From: Ralstonia pickettii
Lineage (GTDB): Bacteria; Pseudomonadota; Gammaproteobacteria; Burkholderiales; Burkholderiaceae
Direction: 5' to 3'
Assembly: GCF_016466415.2 (NCBI RefSeq)
Contig: NZ_CP066771.1
Coordinates: 930,001 to 994,000 of the forward strand
Length of the DNA stretch: 64,000 nucleotides
Shown: piece after piece, positions 19,163-29,450 of the stretch
Position numbering within the stretch: position 1 is the first letter of the stretch
Layout: every line of letters starts with the position of its first letter
Notes under the pieces: model-generated
What the model saw: the letters and a program-made list of their open reading frames with translations, nothing else
Databases searched by the model: none
Told to the model about the DNA's origin: nothing
Translations under genes and position numbers: made by a program

Positions 19163-19777
19163 CTAGCGGCGCTCGGCCAGCTGGTGCAGTTCTTCCAGCG
19201 TGTTGATGTTGGCGAAGGCGGAACTGTCGTCAAACAACACGTCCACCGTCGGGTGGCGCGCGGTCCAGCTTTCGATCTTGCGGCCACCGCCTTGCAGATA
19301 GACGATCAGGTCGTCGGCCAGCAGCGCATCGATCAAACAGAATACCGGCTGCACTTGCCGGCGCGGGTGACCTTGTTCGTCCGGCTCCATCGTCACCGGC
19401 ATGGCGATGCGCGCGCGGGCCTCATCCATTGCGTGCGAGAGCTTGACTGCCAGGTCGGTCGGCACGAACGGCGAATCGCAAGGCGCAGTCAGCAGGTAGC
19501 GCGTCTCACATTGCTCCAGCCCGGCCAGGATGCCCGCCAAAGGGCCGGCAAAATCCGGCACCGAATCCGCCACCACCGGCACGCCAAACGACTCGTACGC
19601 GGCCAAGTTGCGATTCGCGTTGATCAGCATGGGGCCCACCTGGGGTGACAGGCGCATCAGCGTGTGCATCGCCATCGGCGCGCCGCGAAACGTCTGCAGG
19701 CCTTTGTCGACGCCACCCATGCGGCTGCCCCGGCCGCCGGCCAGGATCAGGCCGGTAATGTCGGATGTCGGAATCAT
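19163..19777 (-). CDS. mobA: Molybdenum cofactor guanylyltransferase
   Basis: Transfers GMP from GTP to the molybdenum cofactor to make the bis-MGD form used by DMSO-reductase-family enzymes. The 204-residue protein begins MIPTSDITGLILAGGRGSRM, with the nucleotide-binding loop LAGGRGSRMGGVDKGL and the APCDSPFVP motif. The start at 19777 is chosen because this motif must be N-terminal; a longer open frame runs back through the end of moaA. Between moaA and moeA. Confidence 0.93.
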   Translation of the reverse strand: MIPTSDITGLILAGGRGSRMGGVDKGLQTFRGAPMAMHTLMRLSPQVGPMLINANRNLAAYESFGVPVVADSVPDFAGPLAGILAGLEQCETRYLLTAPCDSPFVPTDLAVKLSHAMDEARARIAMPVTMEPDEQGHPRRQVQPVFCLIDALLADDLIVYLQGGGRKIESWTARHPTVDVLFDDSSAFANINTLEELHQLAERR

Positions 19778-19797
19778 GTGGTTGAACGCTGGCGGAT

Positions 19798-20919
19798 TCA
19801 GCCGCCGATGTAGGACATTTCGATGCGCCGGCCGGCTGGCTGGGCCTCGCCGCTGGCACGCAATTCGGAGTAGCGATCGGCGCGGCCTTGCCAGACCGTG
19901 CGGATCGCGTTGGAGAGTTCCAGATCGGTCGCGCCGCCGCGCAATAACGCGCGCAGGTCGAAGCCTTCGGTGGCGAACAGGCAGAGATACAGCTTGCCTT
20001 CGGTCGACAACCGCGCACGCGTGCAATCGTGGCAGAACGCCTGGGTCACGCTCGAGATCACGCCGACCTCGCCAGCGCCGTCGACGTAGCGCCAGCGCTC
20101 GGCCGTTTCGCCACCGTAATTGGCCGACACCGGCTCCAGCGCAAACTCCGACGAAAGACGCTTGATCACCTCGGCCGACGGCACGACGGAACGCATGTCC
20201 CAATGGTTGGTCGTGCCCACGTCCATGTATTCGATAAAACGCACGATGATGCCGCTGCCGCGGAAGTGACGCGCCATGGGCACGATCTGGTCATCGTTAT
20301 CGCCTTTCTTGACGACCATGTTGACCTTGATCGGCGCCAGTCCGGCGTTCTGCGCGACTTCAATGCCGTGCAGCACTTCGCTCACCGCAAAATCGACATC
20401 GTTCATGCGGCGGAAAGTCGCATCGTCGATGCCGTCGAGGCTGACGGTCACGCGGCTGAGGCCCGCATCTTTCAGCGATTGCGCCTTGCGAGCGAGCAGG
20501 GCGCCGTTGGTCGTGAGCGTGAGGTCTAGCGGCTTGCCTTCGGCGGTGGTCAGACGCGCGAGCTTTTCCACCAGGCGTTCGATGTCTTTGCGCAGCAGCG
20601 GCTCGCCGCCGGTCAGGCGGATCTTTTCGACGCCGTGCTCGATAAACAGCCGCGCCATCCGCTCGATCTCTTCGAACGACAGCAGCTCGGAATGCCGCAG
20701 AAAGCGGTAATCCTTGTCGAACACGTCCTTCGGCATGCAGTAGACGCAGCGGAAGTTGCAGCGGTCTGTCACCGAGATGCGCAGATCGTGCAGCCGGCGG
20801 CCGCGCGTGTCCGTCAGCCTACCCTCTGCCGGGACGAGCACATGGGGCACGGCGGGCACCGTGGCGCGATGGTGCTGGCCATCACGCAGATCGTAGAGGG
20901 GGATGACGGTTTCGGTCAT
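19798..20919 (-). CDS. moaA: GTP 3',8-cyclase MoaA
   Basis: Radical-SAM enzyme of 373 residues that starts molybdopterin synthesis from GTP. The SAM cluster cysteines are in CNFRCVYC and the second cluster in CHDC plus a cysteine 13 residues later. The chain ends in Gly-Gly, which is needed for activity. An N-terminal extension of about 40 residues precedes the core. First gene of the operon; an inverted repeat overlaps its putative promoter. Confidence 0.95.
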   Translation of the reverse strand: MTETVIPLYDLRDGQHHRATVPAVPHVLVPAEGRLTDTRGRRLHDLRISVTDRCNFRCVYCMPKDVFDKDYRFLRHSELLSFEEIERMARLFIEHGVEKIRLTGGEPLLRKDIERLVEKLARLTTAEGKPLDLTLTTNGALLARKAQSLKDAGLSRVTVSLDGIDDATFRRMNDVDFAVSEVLHGIEVAQNAGLAPIKVNMVVKKGDNDDQIVPMARHFRGSGIIVRFIEYMDVGTTNHWDMRSVVPSAEVIKRLSSEFALEPVSANYGGETAERWRYVDGAGEVGVISSVTQAFCHDCTRARLSTEGKLYLCLFATEGFDLRALLRGGATDLELSNAIRTVWQGRADRYSELRASGEAQPAGRRIEMSYIGG

Positions 20920-20957
20920 GGTGTGGTGCGGTGCGTCAATCCACGAAGCGGGAGAGT

Positions 20958-20982
20958 TGCACTCGATACAGGTTCGAGTGTA
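20958..20982. repeat. Inverted repeat in the moaA promoter region
   Basis: CACTCGA (20960-20966) and TCGAGTG (20974-20980) are perfect arms around seven bases; the pairing extends by two more base pairs outward with one wobble. It lies about 40 bp upstream of moaA, and a minus-strand -10-like TACACT falls within it. It may be an operator or leader hairpin. Confidence 0.45.
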
Positions 20983-21040
20983 GCGCAGCCCCTGTTCCGC
21001 GCGAGCGGTGGGGTTTCATACTCGATAGATCGCGCACAGG

Positions 21041-21063
21041 AAAAAGGGCGGCCGAAGCCGCCC
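21041..21063 (-). terminator. rne terminator
   Basis: A 7-bp all-GC stem, GGGCGGC with GCCGCCC, has a CGAA loop; five A residues at 21041-21045 form the U-tract on the minus strand. It lies between the rne stop and the moaA promoter region. Confidence 0.85.
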
Positions 21064-21102
21064 CCAGGCACTTGCTCCGGCGGTTGCCCGCCGGTGTGCT
21101 GC

Positions 21103-24100
21103 TTACTGCTGGTCCATGCCAGCCGCTGGGCGGTTGGTTTCGACCAGGATCATCGGGCCTTGCTGGATCGGCGGCAGCGGCTTGCGTTCACGGGGCACAC
21201 GCGGCGCGGCAACGGTGCGCGCAGCTTCTTCCTGCGACGCACGCAGCTTCTGGCTATCGGTGTGGACCCACGTCATGCCAGCGTTGTCGAGCACGCTTTG
21301 CAGCGTCTCGATCGGCAGCGGCGAAGCCTGGGCGATCGTGCTGACCGGTGCCGGCACTTCGGCAAACGCCGTCACGATGGCCTCTTGCGGCGCCGCCGCT
21401 GCGGGTGCGGGCGCTGCAACAGCCGTCGCGAGCGCGGGCTCTGTCGGCTGCACTTGCGGCAGTGCCGACACAGGTGCCACGGCTTCCGCGGCATGCACCG
21501 GCTCGTGCACCACCGGAGCCGGGTTTTCGACCGGTGCGAACGAAGCGGTCAGCACAGGTTCCGTCAAGGTTGCGGGCAGCACCGGCTCGGCATGCATGAC
21601 GGCGACGGCTTCGTCTGCGCTTTCGGTGCCTTCGTTTTCGCCTTCACCTTCACCTTCCGCACGGACGCCTTCCGCGCCCTCGCGGTCACGGCGATAGCGG
21701 TTGCGGCCACGGCGCCCACGGCGCCGGCGCTCTTCACCTTCACCGTTGCCCTCCGCGCCCGGCGTCACGCCTTCGCCCTCGATGCCTTCTACCGGAGCAG
21801 CGGTGTCGAGCAGCGGTTGCGGCACTTGCGATGCGGCGGTCTGGTCGATCAGGGCTTCGGCGGCCACGGCTGCGGCTTCCTTGGCTTGTTGGTCGCGCTC
21901 GCCACGGTTTTCGCGCGGCTCGCGGTTTTCACGTGGCTCACGCGGCTCCCGGCCCTCGCGGGCTTCTCGGCCCTCACGCGGTTGGCGCTCGCGACGTTCC
22001 TGGTTGCGCTCCCGGCGGCCTTGACCCTGGTTCTGACCCTCGGAGCGAACCTCCTGACCTTGCTGCGGCTGGCGCGCTTCAGCCGTCTCGCGGACAGCGC
22101 CTTCGACCTGGGCCGGCTGGCGGTTGCGATCGCGGTTGCCGCGCTGACCGTCACGTTGACCTTCGCGCTGGACTTGTTGCTGTCCTTCACGGGCTTCGTT
22201 GCGCTCACGGCCCTGGCGGCTGCCATCGCGGCCGTTCTGACCTTGACCTTGGCGCTCGCCACGCTGGCCACGCCCACCACGGTCCTGGCGATTGCCGCGG
22301 CCTTGGCGGTTGCCTTCTTCAGCACGTTGCTTCGGCGTTTCCACCGGTGCAGTCACTACCGGCTCGGCCGGTTTGGCGCCAAACAGCGCCTTCAGCCACG
22401 AGACAAAACCACGCTGGGCAGGGACCGGAGCCGGAGTCGGCGCTTGCGGTGCCGGAGCAATTTCCGCACGGGCCGGACGCTCGGCACGCGGTACCGACAC
22501 GGGTGCCGGTTGGTCCGGGGTGATGCCCTTGACGGCGGCTTCCTGACGCGGCTTGGCAGCTTCCTTGCGCGTGCTGTAAGCCGTGTCGGCTTCCAGTTCC
22601 TTGGCAGCCTCTTCGGCCATCTTGTAGCTGGCCTTGTCTTCGTCCAGGCGCGGATCGTCGTGGCGCAGGCGCTCCAGCTTGTAGTGCGGCGTCTCCAGAT
22701 GCTTGTTCGGGATCAGCAACACGTTGACCTTGAAGCGCGTCTCGATCAGGTTGATGTCCGGGCGCTTCTCGTTGAGCAGGAACGCGGCTACTTCCACCGG
22801 CACCTGGCAGTGGATCGCGGCGGTGTTTTCCTTCATCGCCTCTTCCTGGATGATGCGCAGCACCTGCAGGGCGGACGATTCGGTATCGCGAATGTGGCCC
22901 GTGCCGTTACAGCGCGGGCAAGTGACGTGCGAGCCTTCCGACAGCGACGGACGCAGGCGCTGGCGCGACAGCTCCATTAGGCCGAAGCGGCTGATCTTGC
23001 CCATTTGCACCCGGGCGCGGTCGTGACGCAGCGCGTCTTTCAGGCGGGTTTCGACATCCTTCTGCGCCTTGCTCGACTCCATGTCGATGAAGTCGATCAC
23101 GATCAGGCCGCCGAGGTCACGCAGGCGGAGCTGGCGGGCGATTTCGTCGGCAGCCTCGAGGTTGGTGCGCGCGGCGGTTTCCTCGATATCGGCGCCCTTG
23201 GTGGCGCGCGCCGAGTTCACGTCAATGGCGACGAGCGCCTCGGTGTGGTCGATCACAATTGCGCCGCCCGAGGGCAGCATGACCATGCGCGAGTACGCCG
23301 ATTCAATCTGGTGTTCGATCTGGAAGCGCGAGAACAGGGGAACGTCGTCGCGGTACTTCTTCACCCGATTCATGTTGTCGGGCATCACCACGCTCATGAA
23401 AGCGCGGGCCTGATCGTAGATATCGTCCGTATCGATCAGGATTTCGCCGATATCCGGCTGGAAGTAATCGCGAATCGCCCGGATCACCAGGCTGGATTCG
23501 AGATAAATCAGCAGCGGGGCCTTGTTGTCGACAGCAGCGCCGTCAACGGCTTTCCACAGCTGCATCAGGTAGTTCAAGTCCCACTGCAGCTCTTCAGCCG
23601 AGCGGCCGATGCCGGCGGTGCGGGCGATGATGCTCATGCCGTCCGGCACTTCCAGCTGCGCCATGGTTTCGCGCAGTTCCTGGCGGTCTTCGCCCTCGAT
23701 GCGGCGCGACACGCCGCCGCCCCGCGGGTTGTTCGGCATCAAAACCAGGTAGCGGCCAGCCAACGAGATGAAGGTGGTCAGGGCAGCGCCCTTGTTGCCG
23801 CGCTCTTCCTTCTCGACCTGGACGATCAGCTCCTGGCCTTCGCGCAGCGCATCCTGGATGCGCGCATTGCGCACGTCCACACCGTCCTTGAAATAGGCGC
23901 GGGCGACTTCCTTGAAGGGGAGAAAACCGTGTCGCTCTTCGCCGTAATTGACGAAGCACGCTTCCAGCGACGGTTCGATGCGGGTGATGACACCCTTGTA
24001 GATATTGCCTTTGCGCTGTTCGCGCCCGGCGGTTTCGATGTCGATGTCGATGAGTTTCTGACCATCGACAATGGCGACGCGCAATTCTTCTTGCTGCGTC

Positions 24101-24123
24101 GCATTGAACAACATGCGTTTCAT
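21103..24123 (-). CDS. rne: Ribonuclease E
   Basis: Endoribonuclease of 1006 residues that drives mRNA decay and rRNA/tRNA processing and scaffolds the degradosome. The N-terminal half has the start [21 protein letters not shown], the S1 domain, the catalytic aspartates in [12 protein letters not shown] and [10 protein letters not shown], and the Zn-link CPRCNGTG. The C-terminal half is disordered: Arg-rich RNA-binding stretches, degenerate Arg-Glu repeats (about residues 700-750) and an Ala/Pro/Val-rich tail. The start at 24123 follows GGAGTGAGG; an in-frame ATG 30 bp further upstream lacks the family N terminus. Confidence 0.96.
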   Translation of the reverse strand: MKRMLFNATQQEELRVAIVDGQKLIDIDIETAGREQRKGNIYKGVITRIEPSLEACFVNYGEERHGFLPFKEVARAYFKDGVDVRNARIQDALREGQELIVQVEKEERGNKGAALTTFISLAGRYLVLMPNNPRGGGVSRRIEGEDRQELRETMAQLEVPDGMSIIARTAGIGRSAEELQWDLNYLMQLWKAVDGAAVDNKAPLLIYLESSLVIRAIRDYFQPDIGEILIDTDDIYDQARAFMSVVMPDNMNRVKKYRDDVPLFSRFQIEHQIESAYSRMVMLPSGGAIVIDHTEALVAIDVNSARATKGADIEETAARTNLEAADEIARQLRLRDLGGLIVIDFIDMESSKAQKDVETRLKDALRHDRARVQMGKISRFGLMELSRQRLRPSLSEGSHVTCPRCNGTGHIRDTESSALQVLRIIQEEAMKENTAAIHCQVPVEVAAFLLNEKRPDINLIETRFKVNVLLIPNKHLETPHYKLERLRHDDPRLDEDKASYKMAEEAAKELEADTAYSTRKEAAKPRQEAAVKGITPDQPAPVSVPRAERPARAEIAPAPQAPTPAPVPAQRGFVSWLKALFGAKPAEPVVTAPVETPKQRAEEGNRQGRGNRQDRGGRGQRGERQGQGQNGRDGSRQGRERNEAREGQQQVQREGQRDGQRGNRDRNRQPAQVEGAVRETAEARQPQQGQEVRSEGQNQGQGRRERNQERRERQPREGREAREGREPREPRENREPRENRGERDQQAKEAAAVAAEALIDQTAASQVPQPLLDTAAPVEGIEGEGVTPGAEGNGEGEERRRRGRRGRNRYRRDREGAEGVRAEGEGEGENEGTESADEAVAVMHAEPVLPATLTEPVLTASFAPVENPAPVVHEPVHAAEAVAPVSALPQVQPTEPALATAVAAPAPAAAAPQEAIVTAFAEVPAPVSTIAQASPLPIETLQSVLDNAGMTWVHTDSQKLRASQEEAARTVAAPRVPRERKPLPPIQQGPMILVETNRPAAGMDQQ

Positions 24124-24862
24124 TGCAACCTCACTCCAATGCCGTGCAAGCACGGCGCTTCATGGAGCACGCAAAGGCGGAGCGGGTGGTCAACGAATTG
24201 CCGAGGTGCCGGCCAACAAAACAAGGAAGGCGCGACGGGGCACGGGCGAAAGAAATGAGGGCATTCCACGCGTCATCATGGATGGCAGGGCGGAGTCCGC
24301 GGACGCCGTTGGCGTCCAGTTGCGCGTCCTGTCACTCGTGCCGCGGGCCCCTTGCATCTGCAGGCGGGCCGGCGGCGGCGAGTCGCGTGAAGCGACCACA
24401 AAGAGCGAATTGACGGACGGCCTGTCCGGACGAAACCCGCGGCGGGGCAAATCGGGCGGCGTGCTGCTTTTTAGAGTTTTGCCGCCGGACCGCCATGGCA
24501 ACGCGGTAACCGGATGTTCAGCCGGCCGGCACCAGTCTGGTGCGGCAAGGGCTTCTTTCACCAAGCGGGCGCCGTATGGATGACCATGTGGCGCCCGCCT
24601 TTGAATTCTGTTCTACCAGCTGCTCGTTCTACGCTGGCCGACGTTGCCGACGTGATCTTTGGTTCACGTCTTGCGCGATGGGACAGCGGTGCGTGCTGCT
24701 TTCGTGCCGAAGTCGGCCACGTAATTAGCTTTGTAACACAAGTGGGCAAGAGATCGGCACGTTCCGGACCGAAACGGTGGCTGTGTACAATACCTGTTGT
24801 TTCGTTCCGACCGGCTGTTGCTGGCACATAAACGACTGTCCAGCGAGAAAATTATATTGAAA
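24124..24862. other. Long divergent leader region between rne and rluC
   Basis: No gene is convincing in these 739 bases. In E. coli and relatives rne has a long 5' untranslated leader that mediates feedback control by RNase E, and this region could hold the equivalent on the minus strand. On the plus strand a -10-like TACAAT is at 24786-24791 with a weak -35 18 bp earlier, a possible rluC promoter. Confidence 0.5.
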
Positions 24863-25897
24863 ATGAATGAGTTACGCCATCCATTTGATGGCCGCATTCA
24901 ACAGGCCGGACGTGGCACACTCGGCGACGCACTCGACGGCAAGTCAGTCGCCTATGTCGAAATCGGTGAAGAAGCCGAAGGGCAGCGCATCGACAATTTT
25001 CTGATGCGCGTGGCCAAGGGCGTGCCTAAAAGCCATATCTACCGCATCCTGCGCTCCGGCGAGGTGCGAGTCAACAAAGGCCGCATCGACGCGGAATACC
25101 GTCTGAAACTCGGCGATCTGGTTCGTATTCCGCCGCTGCGGATTGCCCAGCAGGTGGAAGCGGCCCGCCCTGTGCCGGCGGCAGAATTCACGATCCTTCA
25201 CGAAGATACGCATCTTTTGGTGATCGACAAGCCCGCCGGGGTGGCCGTGCACGGCGGCTCCGGGGTGGCCTTCGGGGTGATTGAACAATTGCGTCAGTCG
25301 CGCCCGGACGCCAAGTTCCTGGAACTGGTGCACCGCCTTGACCGCGAAACGTCTGGCGTGCTGCTGCTTGCCAAAAAACGTTCTGCACTGGTGGCGCTGC
25401 ACGAGCAGATCCGCGAAGGCCAGTTGGACAAGCGGTACTTTGCGGCGGTGAAGGGCGTCTGGCCGCACAAGCGACAACACATCAAATCGCCACTGTATAA
25501 ATACACTACACCGGAGGGCGAGCGCCGCGTACGCGTGCAGGCCGATGGGCAGGCGTCGCACACGATCTTCAACAAGGTCGGCGTGTTTGGCCCATACACG
25601 TTGCTGGAGGCCGAACTGAAGACGGGGCGCACGCACCAGATTCGGGTGCATCTGGCGCACGCCGGTTTTCCGATCCTGGGCGACGACAAGTACGGCGACT
25701 TTGCCCTGAACAAAGTGCTATCCCGCGCGAATGCTTCGCCGCGACTGGCGCGGATGTTCTTGCATGCGCATCGCCTACAACTGACGCATCCGCATAGCGG
25801 TGAAGTCGTCACGTTCAATGCGCCGTTGCCCGCCGAATGTACCGATTTCCTCAACGCTTTCCAGGGCCCCGATTCCGATGCCGCAGCAGCGCTTTGA
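24863..25897 (+). CDS. rluC: 23S rRNA pseudouridine synthase, RluC type
   Basis: Makes pseudouridines in 23S rRNA. The 344-residue protein has an S4 RNA-binding domain (about 45-95: RIDNFLMRVAKGVPKSHIYRILRSG) and the catalytic domain with the aspartate in VHRLDRETSGVLLLAKK. RTHQIRVHLAHAGFPILGDDKYGD is also family-typical. RluC is more likely than RluD because of the S4 start and the linkage rne-rluC seen in other proteobacteria. The ATG at 24863 is preferred to an in-frame start upstream that would add a non-conserved head. Confidence 0.9.
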   Translation: MNELRHPFDGRIQQAGRGTLGDALDGKSVAYVEIGEEAEGQRIDNFLMRVAKGVPKSHIYRILRSGEVRVNKGRIDAEYRLKLGDLVRIPPLRIAQQVEAARPVPAAEFTILHEDTHLLVIDKPAGVAVHGGSGVAFGVIEQLRQSRPDAKFLELVHRLDRETSGVLLLAKKRSALVALHEQIREGQLDKRYFAAVKGVWPHKRQHIKSPLYKYTTPEGERRVRVQADGQASHTIFNKVGVFGPYTLLEAELKTGRTHQIRVHLAHAGFPILGDDKYGDFALNKVLSRANASPRLARMFLHAHRLQLTHPHSGEVVTFNAPLPAECTDFLNAFQGPDSDAAAAL

Positions 25898-26537
25898 TCT
25901 GATCGTCTTCGATTGGGATGGCACGTTGATGGATTCGACGTCGGCCATCACCCGGTCGATCCAGCTCGCATGCCGGGATCTTGACCTGCCGGTGCCCGAC
26001 GATGCACGGGCGAGCCACGTGATTGGCCTGGGCCTGCGGGATGCGCTCGAATATGCCGTCCCGACGCTTGATCCCGCCGACTACGGCAAGCTGGCGGACC
26101 GGTATCGTTTCCATTACCTCAGCCGTGATGCGCATCTCGTCCTGTTTCCGGGCGTGCGAGAAATGCTGGAAGCACTGCGCCGCCAGAACTATCTGCTGGC
26201 TGTGGCGACGGGCAAGTCCCGCGTGGGCCTGCAACGTGCAATGGAGGCGACAAATCTGACGGGCGTGTTCGACAACACCCGTTGCGCCGATGAGACGTTC
26301 TCTAAGCCGCACCCCGCCATGCTGCTCGAACTCACGCGCGATCTCGGCATGGAGGTCGAGCGCACGGTGATGATCGGCGACACGACGCACGATCTGCAAA
26401 TGGCCGCCAATGCCGGCGCCGCCGGCGTGGCCGTCACATACGGCGCGCATCCTGCCGATGTGCTGGATTCGCTTACGCCGTTGTATAGCGCCAAGTCGGT
26501 TCCGGATTTACACAATTGGCTGACGCAACATGCCTGA
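25878..26537 (+). CDS. HAD-family phosphatase (phosphoglycolate-phosphatase-like)
   Basis: A 219-residue haloacid dehalogenase fold hydrolase. Motif I is FDWDGTLMDS, motif II VATGKSR, motif III the Lys in FSKPHPAM and motif IV MIGDTTHDLQMA. It resembles Gph and YjjG-like enzymes; the substrate is open. Its ATG overlaps the end of rluC by 20 bp, and its end overlaps the next gene by 8 bp, so translation is probably coupled. Confidence 0.85.
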   Translation: MPQQRFDLIVFDWDGTLMDSTSAITRSIQLACRDLDLPVPDDARASHVIGLGLRDALEYAVPTLDPADYGKLADRYRFHYLSRDAHLVLFPGVREMLEALRRQNYLLAVATGKSRVGLQRAMEATNLTGVFDNTRCADETFSKPHPAMLLELTRDLGMEVERTVMIGDTTHDLQMAANAGAAGVAVTYGAHPADVLDSLTPLYSAKSVPDLHNWLTQHA

Positions 26538-26931
26538 GATGGTCGAGCCCGTTCGTGTATGTGAAAGCGCAGCGTTGGAAGATGGCGGCTTAGGTGTCCG
26601 GTTTCAGGTGGACGTGCGCGGTCGGCTCGTCAGCGCGTTCGTCGTCCGCTACGCCGGCGAGGCTCATGGTTATCTGAACCAGTGCGCACACGTGCCGATG
26701 GAAATGGACTGGCAGGAAGGCCAGTTTTTCGAAAGCTCTGGTCTGTATCTGATGTGCGCGACGCATGGTGCCATTTACGAGCCGGATACTGGCCGGTGCG
26801 TCGGCGGGCCTTGCCGGGGTTCGCATTTGTCCAAGCTTGAGGTTGCCGAGCGCGACGGCGCAGTCTGGTGGCAGCCGGATACGCTATTCCGAGCGCCCGT
26901 GTCCGCGCCCGAACCAACACCTTCTGCCTAG
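26530..26931 (+). CDS. Rieske [2Fe-2S] domain protein
   Basis: A 133-residue soluble protein with a single Rieske domain. The ligands are visible as CAH in NQCAHVP and CATH in LMCATHGAIYEP, and a short loop follows. There is no oxygenase domain, so it is a stand-alone Rieske ferredoxin-like protein of unknown partner. It overlaps the HAD gene by 8 bp and is 38 bp before the S49 protease gene. Confidence 0.85.
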   Translation: MPEMVEPVRVCESAALEDGGLGVRFQVDVRGRLVSAFVVRYAGEAHGYLNQCAHVPMEMDWQEGQFFESSGLYLMCATHGAIYEPDTGRCVGGPCRGSHLSKLEVAERDGAVWWQPDTLFRAPVSAPEPTPSA

Positions 26932-26969
26932 TAGCGCAGTTTTCCTTCTCGATCGTTTTCTCCTTATCT

Positions 26970-28064
26970 ATGACTGACTCGATTCCGCCGAAAGGGCCCG
27001 ACGACGCCCCCAACGAGGGTGCAGGCAAACCAGAAGCGCTGGAAGTCGCACAGCATGCGGATCATCCGCTTGAAGCCGAATTGCGTAACCCGCCCCCATC
27101 GGCATCGGCAGCCTCTGCGCCGGCCGGCGGCTGGGAGCGTGAGGTACTCGAAAAAGTCCTGATGGCAACGGTCCGTGAGCAGCGCGCCGCGCGCCGCTGG
27201 CGCATCTTTTTCCGCTTCGTGGCGCTGGGCCTGATCGGAGTGCTTATTTATGCGTTCGCCAGCTTGGAGGGCGAAACCGTCAGCACGGGCCGCCACACAG
27301 CGATTGTCACGCTCGAGGGTGAAATTGCGGCCAACACAAACGCCAGCGCCGAAAACATCAACGCATCCTTGCAGGCCGCGTTTGCAGATGACAACACCGT
27401 CGGTGTGATCCTGAAGATCAATTCGCCGGGCGGCTCGCCGGTGCAGGCGGGCATGATCAACGATGAAATCCGCCGTCTTCGCGCCAAGTACAAGAAGATT
27501 CCGCTATACGTCGTTGTAGAAGAAATGTGTGCGTCAGGCGGTTACTACGTGGCTGCCGCTGCTGACAAGATTTACGTCGACAAGGCCAGCATCGTCGGTT
27601 CGATCGGCGTGCTGATGGACGGCTTCGGCTTTACTGGTCTGATGGACAAAGTGGGCGTGGAGCGCCGCCTGCTCACCGCCGGTTCGAACAAGGGAATGCT
27701 CGATCCGTTTTCGCCCGTGTCTCCGCAACAGAAGCAATACGCGCAAGAGATGCTGGACCAGGTGCACCAGCAGTTCATCGACGTGGTTAAGCAGGGGCGC
27801 GGCAACCGACTGAAGGATGATCCCACGCTATTCACCGGCCTGTTCTGGACGGGCGCCAAGGCCGTCGATCTGGGTTTGGCCGACGCGATCGGTAGCTCGG
27901 ATTTCGTCGCTCGCAGCGTCATCAAGGCGCCGGACGTGGTGGACTACACCGTCAAGGAAAACTTCGCCTCGCGCGTGGCGCGCAAGCTCGGCACGGCGAT
28001 GGGAGCGGGCGCAGTCAAGGCGCTGGCCACTACGGGCCAGCTCAAGCTGCTGATGAAGGAGTAG
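26970..28064 (+). CDS. S49-family membrane protease (SppA/SohB-like)
   Basis: A 364-residue protein with a cytoplasmic head (1-75), one membrane anchor (about 81-102) and an S49 serine protease domain. The nucleophile lies in EMCASGGYYVAAAAD, and the general-base lysine is probably in TAGSNKGMLDPF, as in short-form SppA. The NSPGGSPVQAG oxyanion-region motif is present. It likely degrades signal peptides or membrane proteins. The start at 26970 gives the usual N terminus; an upstream in-frame start overlaps the Rieske gene. Confidence 0.88.
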   Translation: MTDSIPPKGPDDAPNEGAGKPEALEVAQHADHPLEAELRNPPPSASAASAPAGGWEREVLEKVLMATVREQRAARRWRIFFRFVALGLIGVLIYAFASLEGETVSTGRHTAIVTLEGEIAANTNASAENINASLQAAFADDNTVGVILKINSPGGSPVQAGMINDEIRRLRAKYKKIPLYVVVEEMCASGGYYVAAAADKIYVDKASIVGSIGVLMDGFGFTGLMDKVGVERRLLTAGSNKGMLDPFSPVSPQQKQYAQEMLDQVHQQFIDVVKQGRGNRLKDDPTLFTGLFWTGAKAVDLGLADAIGSSDFVARSVIKAPDVVDYTVKENFASRVARKLGTAMGAGAVKALATTGQLKLLMKE

Positions 28065-28080
28065 AAGGGGAAGAGGTGCG

Positions 28081-28812
28081 CTATCGCGCCAGCAGCGAGA
28101 AGATTGCCGGCCGCTTATGCAGGTTCATGCGGTCGGCGCGCCAGTCGCTCACGGGTAGCGTGACAACCTGCTCGCTGGGCAGCGTCAGATCCACTGCAAT
28201 CGACAGCAACGTACTCGGCGCACAACCGGCCTGAATGGCCTCGAGCAACGCGCCATTGCGGTAGGGCGTTTCAATGAACACCTGTGTTTGGGCGGCTGAG
28301 CGTGAAAGCTGTTCCAGCGCGCGAAGCTTGGATTTGCGCTCGGCCGCATCGACCGGCAAATAGCCGTTGAATGCAAAGCTCTGGCCGTTCAGCCCGGACG
28401 CCATCACCGCCAGCAGAATCGAACTCGGCCCCACCAGCGGCTTGACGCGCACGCCGCGTCGGTGCGCGAGGCGCACGAGATTCGCGCCCGGATCGGCCAC
28501 CGCCGGCACGCCGGCTTCCGACATCAGCCCCGCGTCCTGGCCCGCAATCACCGGCGCCAACAGTGCTTCCAGTTCCGATTCAGGCGTTTTGACGTTCAGT
28601 TCGCGAATGGTGATTTCTTGCAGCGGACGTGCCAGCGGCGTCGTCTCGGCCAGCTTCTTGAGCAGCGCTCGCGCCGTCTTGGCGTGTTCAGCGACGATAT
28701 AGTCGAGCCGCGCGGTGATCTGCTGTACGCCGGCCGGAATCACGTCAGGCAGCGGGTCCGCTGCATCGCGTGAGCCAAGCGTGTTCGGAATGAGGTAAAG
28801 CGTACCGGGCAT
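28081..28812 (-). CDS. SAM-dependent methyltransferase, tetrapyrrole-methylase fold (RsmI-like)
   Basis: A 243-residue protein starting MPGTLYLIPNTLGS and containing SEAGVPAVADPGANLV and GPSSILLAVMASGLNGQSF, the conserved blocks of the fold used by the 16S rRNA methyltransferase RsmI. It is a divergent paralog rather than typical RsmI, so the substrate is uncertain. It follows maf by 3 bp on the minus strand. Confidence 0.8.
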   Translation of the reverse strand: MPGTLYLIPNTLGSRDAADPLPDVIPAGVQQITARLDYIVAEHAKTARALLKKLAETTPLARPLQEITIRELNVKTPESELEALLAPVIAGQDAGLMSEAGVPAVADPGANLVRLAHRRGVRVKPLVGPSSILLAVMASGLNGQSFAFNGYLPVDAAERKSKLRALEQLSRSAAQTQVFIETPYRNGALLEAIQAGCAPSTLLSIAVDLTLPSEQVVTLPVSDWRADRMNLHKRPAIFSLLAR

Positions 28813-28815
28813 AGT

Positions 28816-29412
28816 TCAGGCGAAGAGCGGGTAGCGAGCGTTGCGCAGCATGGTCGTCAGCGCGATTAGCGGCAGACCCACCAGCGCAGTCGGGTCCGAC
28901 GACTCGACGCGCTCGAGCAGGGCGATGCCGAGGCCTTCCGATTTGGCGCTCCCGGCAACGTCGTACGGGTGTTCTAAATGCAAGTAGGCGTCCAACTCCT
29001 CATCGGAAAGTTCCCGGAAGGTCGCCAGCGTGCGGATGTCCTCGCTCTGGTGGTGCCCGGTCCGGCCGTCGTACAGGCACAACGCTGAATGGAATGTGAC
29101 GGTGCGTCCGCGCATCCAGTGCAATTGCGCCAGTGCGCGGGTGTGGTCACCCGGTTTGCCGACCTGCTTGCCATCAAGCGTCGCGACCTGATCGGAGCCG
29201 ATGACCAGCGCGCCCGGATAGTCTGCTGCGACCTTCTCTGCCTTCTGCCGAGCCAGGCGCAGAGCGGTCTGGTCTGGTGACTCGTCCGGGGCGGGCGTCT
29301 CATCAATGTTCGGCACCACGATCTCAAACGGCAGGCGCAGGCGTTCGAGCAATTCCCTCCGATATGGTGAGCTGGAGGCCAGAATGAGCGGCGGACGCGA
29401 TGCAGAAGTCAT
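28816..29412 (-). CDS. Maf-like nucleoside triphosphate pyrophosphatase (YceF type)
   Basis: Pyrophosphatase of 198 residues that probably clears modified nucleotides (m7GTP in the YceF branch). Motifs: LILASSSPYRRELLERL at the N terminus, DETP, the acidic SDQVATLDG loop and CLYDG. It lies divergently from yceD-rpmF, which is a common neighbourhood for this branch. Confidence 0.88.
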   Translation of the reverse strand: MTSASRPPLILASSSPYRRELLERLRLPFEIVVPNIDETPAPDESPDQTALRLARQKAEKVAADYPGALVIGSDQVATLDGKQVGKPGDHTRALAQLHWMRGRTVTFHSALCLYDGRTGHHQSEDIRTLATFRELSDEELDAYLHLEHPYDVAGSAKSEGLGIALLERVESSDPTALVGLPLIALTTMLRNARYPLFA

Positions 29413-29450
29413 AAGTGCTTGAAGATGCAGTGGATTTTGAGCAAAACCTT

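Noticed and set aside
20920-21040. Moco riboswitch before moaA
   Set aside because: The leader is only about 120 bp and shows a simple inverted repeat, not the multi-stem structure expected of that RNA.
20635-22980. A 781-codon plus-strand frame across moaA and rne
   Set aside because: It is antisense to two certain genes, with no start signal and low-complexity composition that mirrors the Arg/Glu repeats of RNase E.
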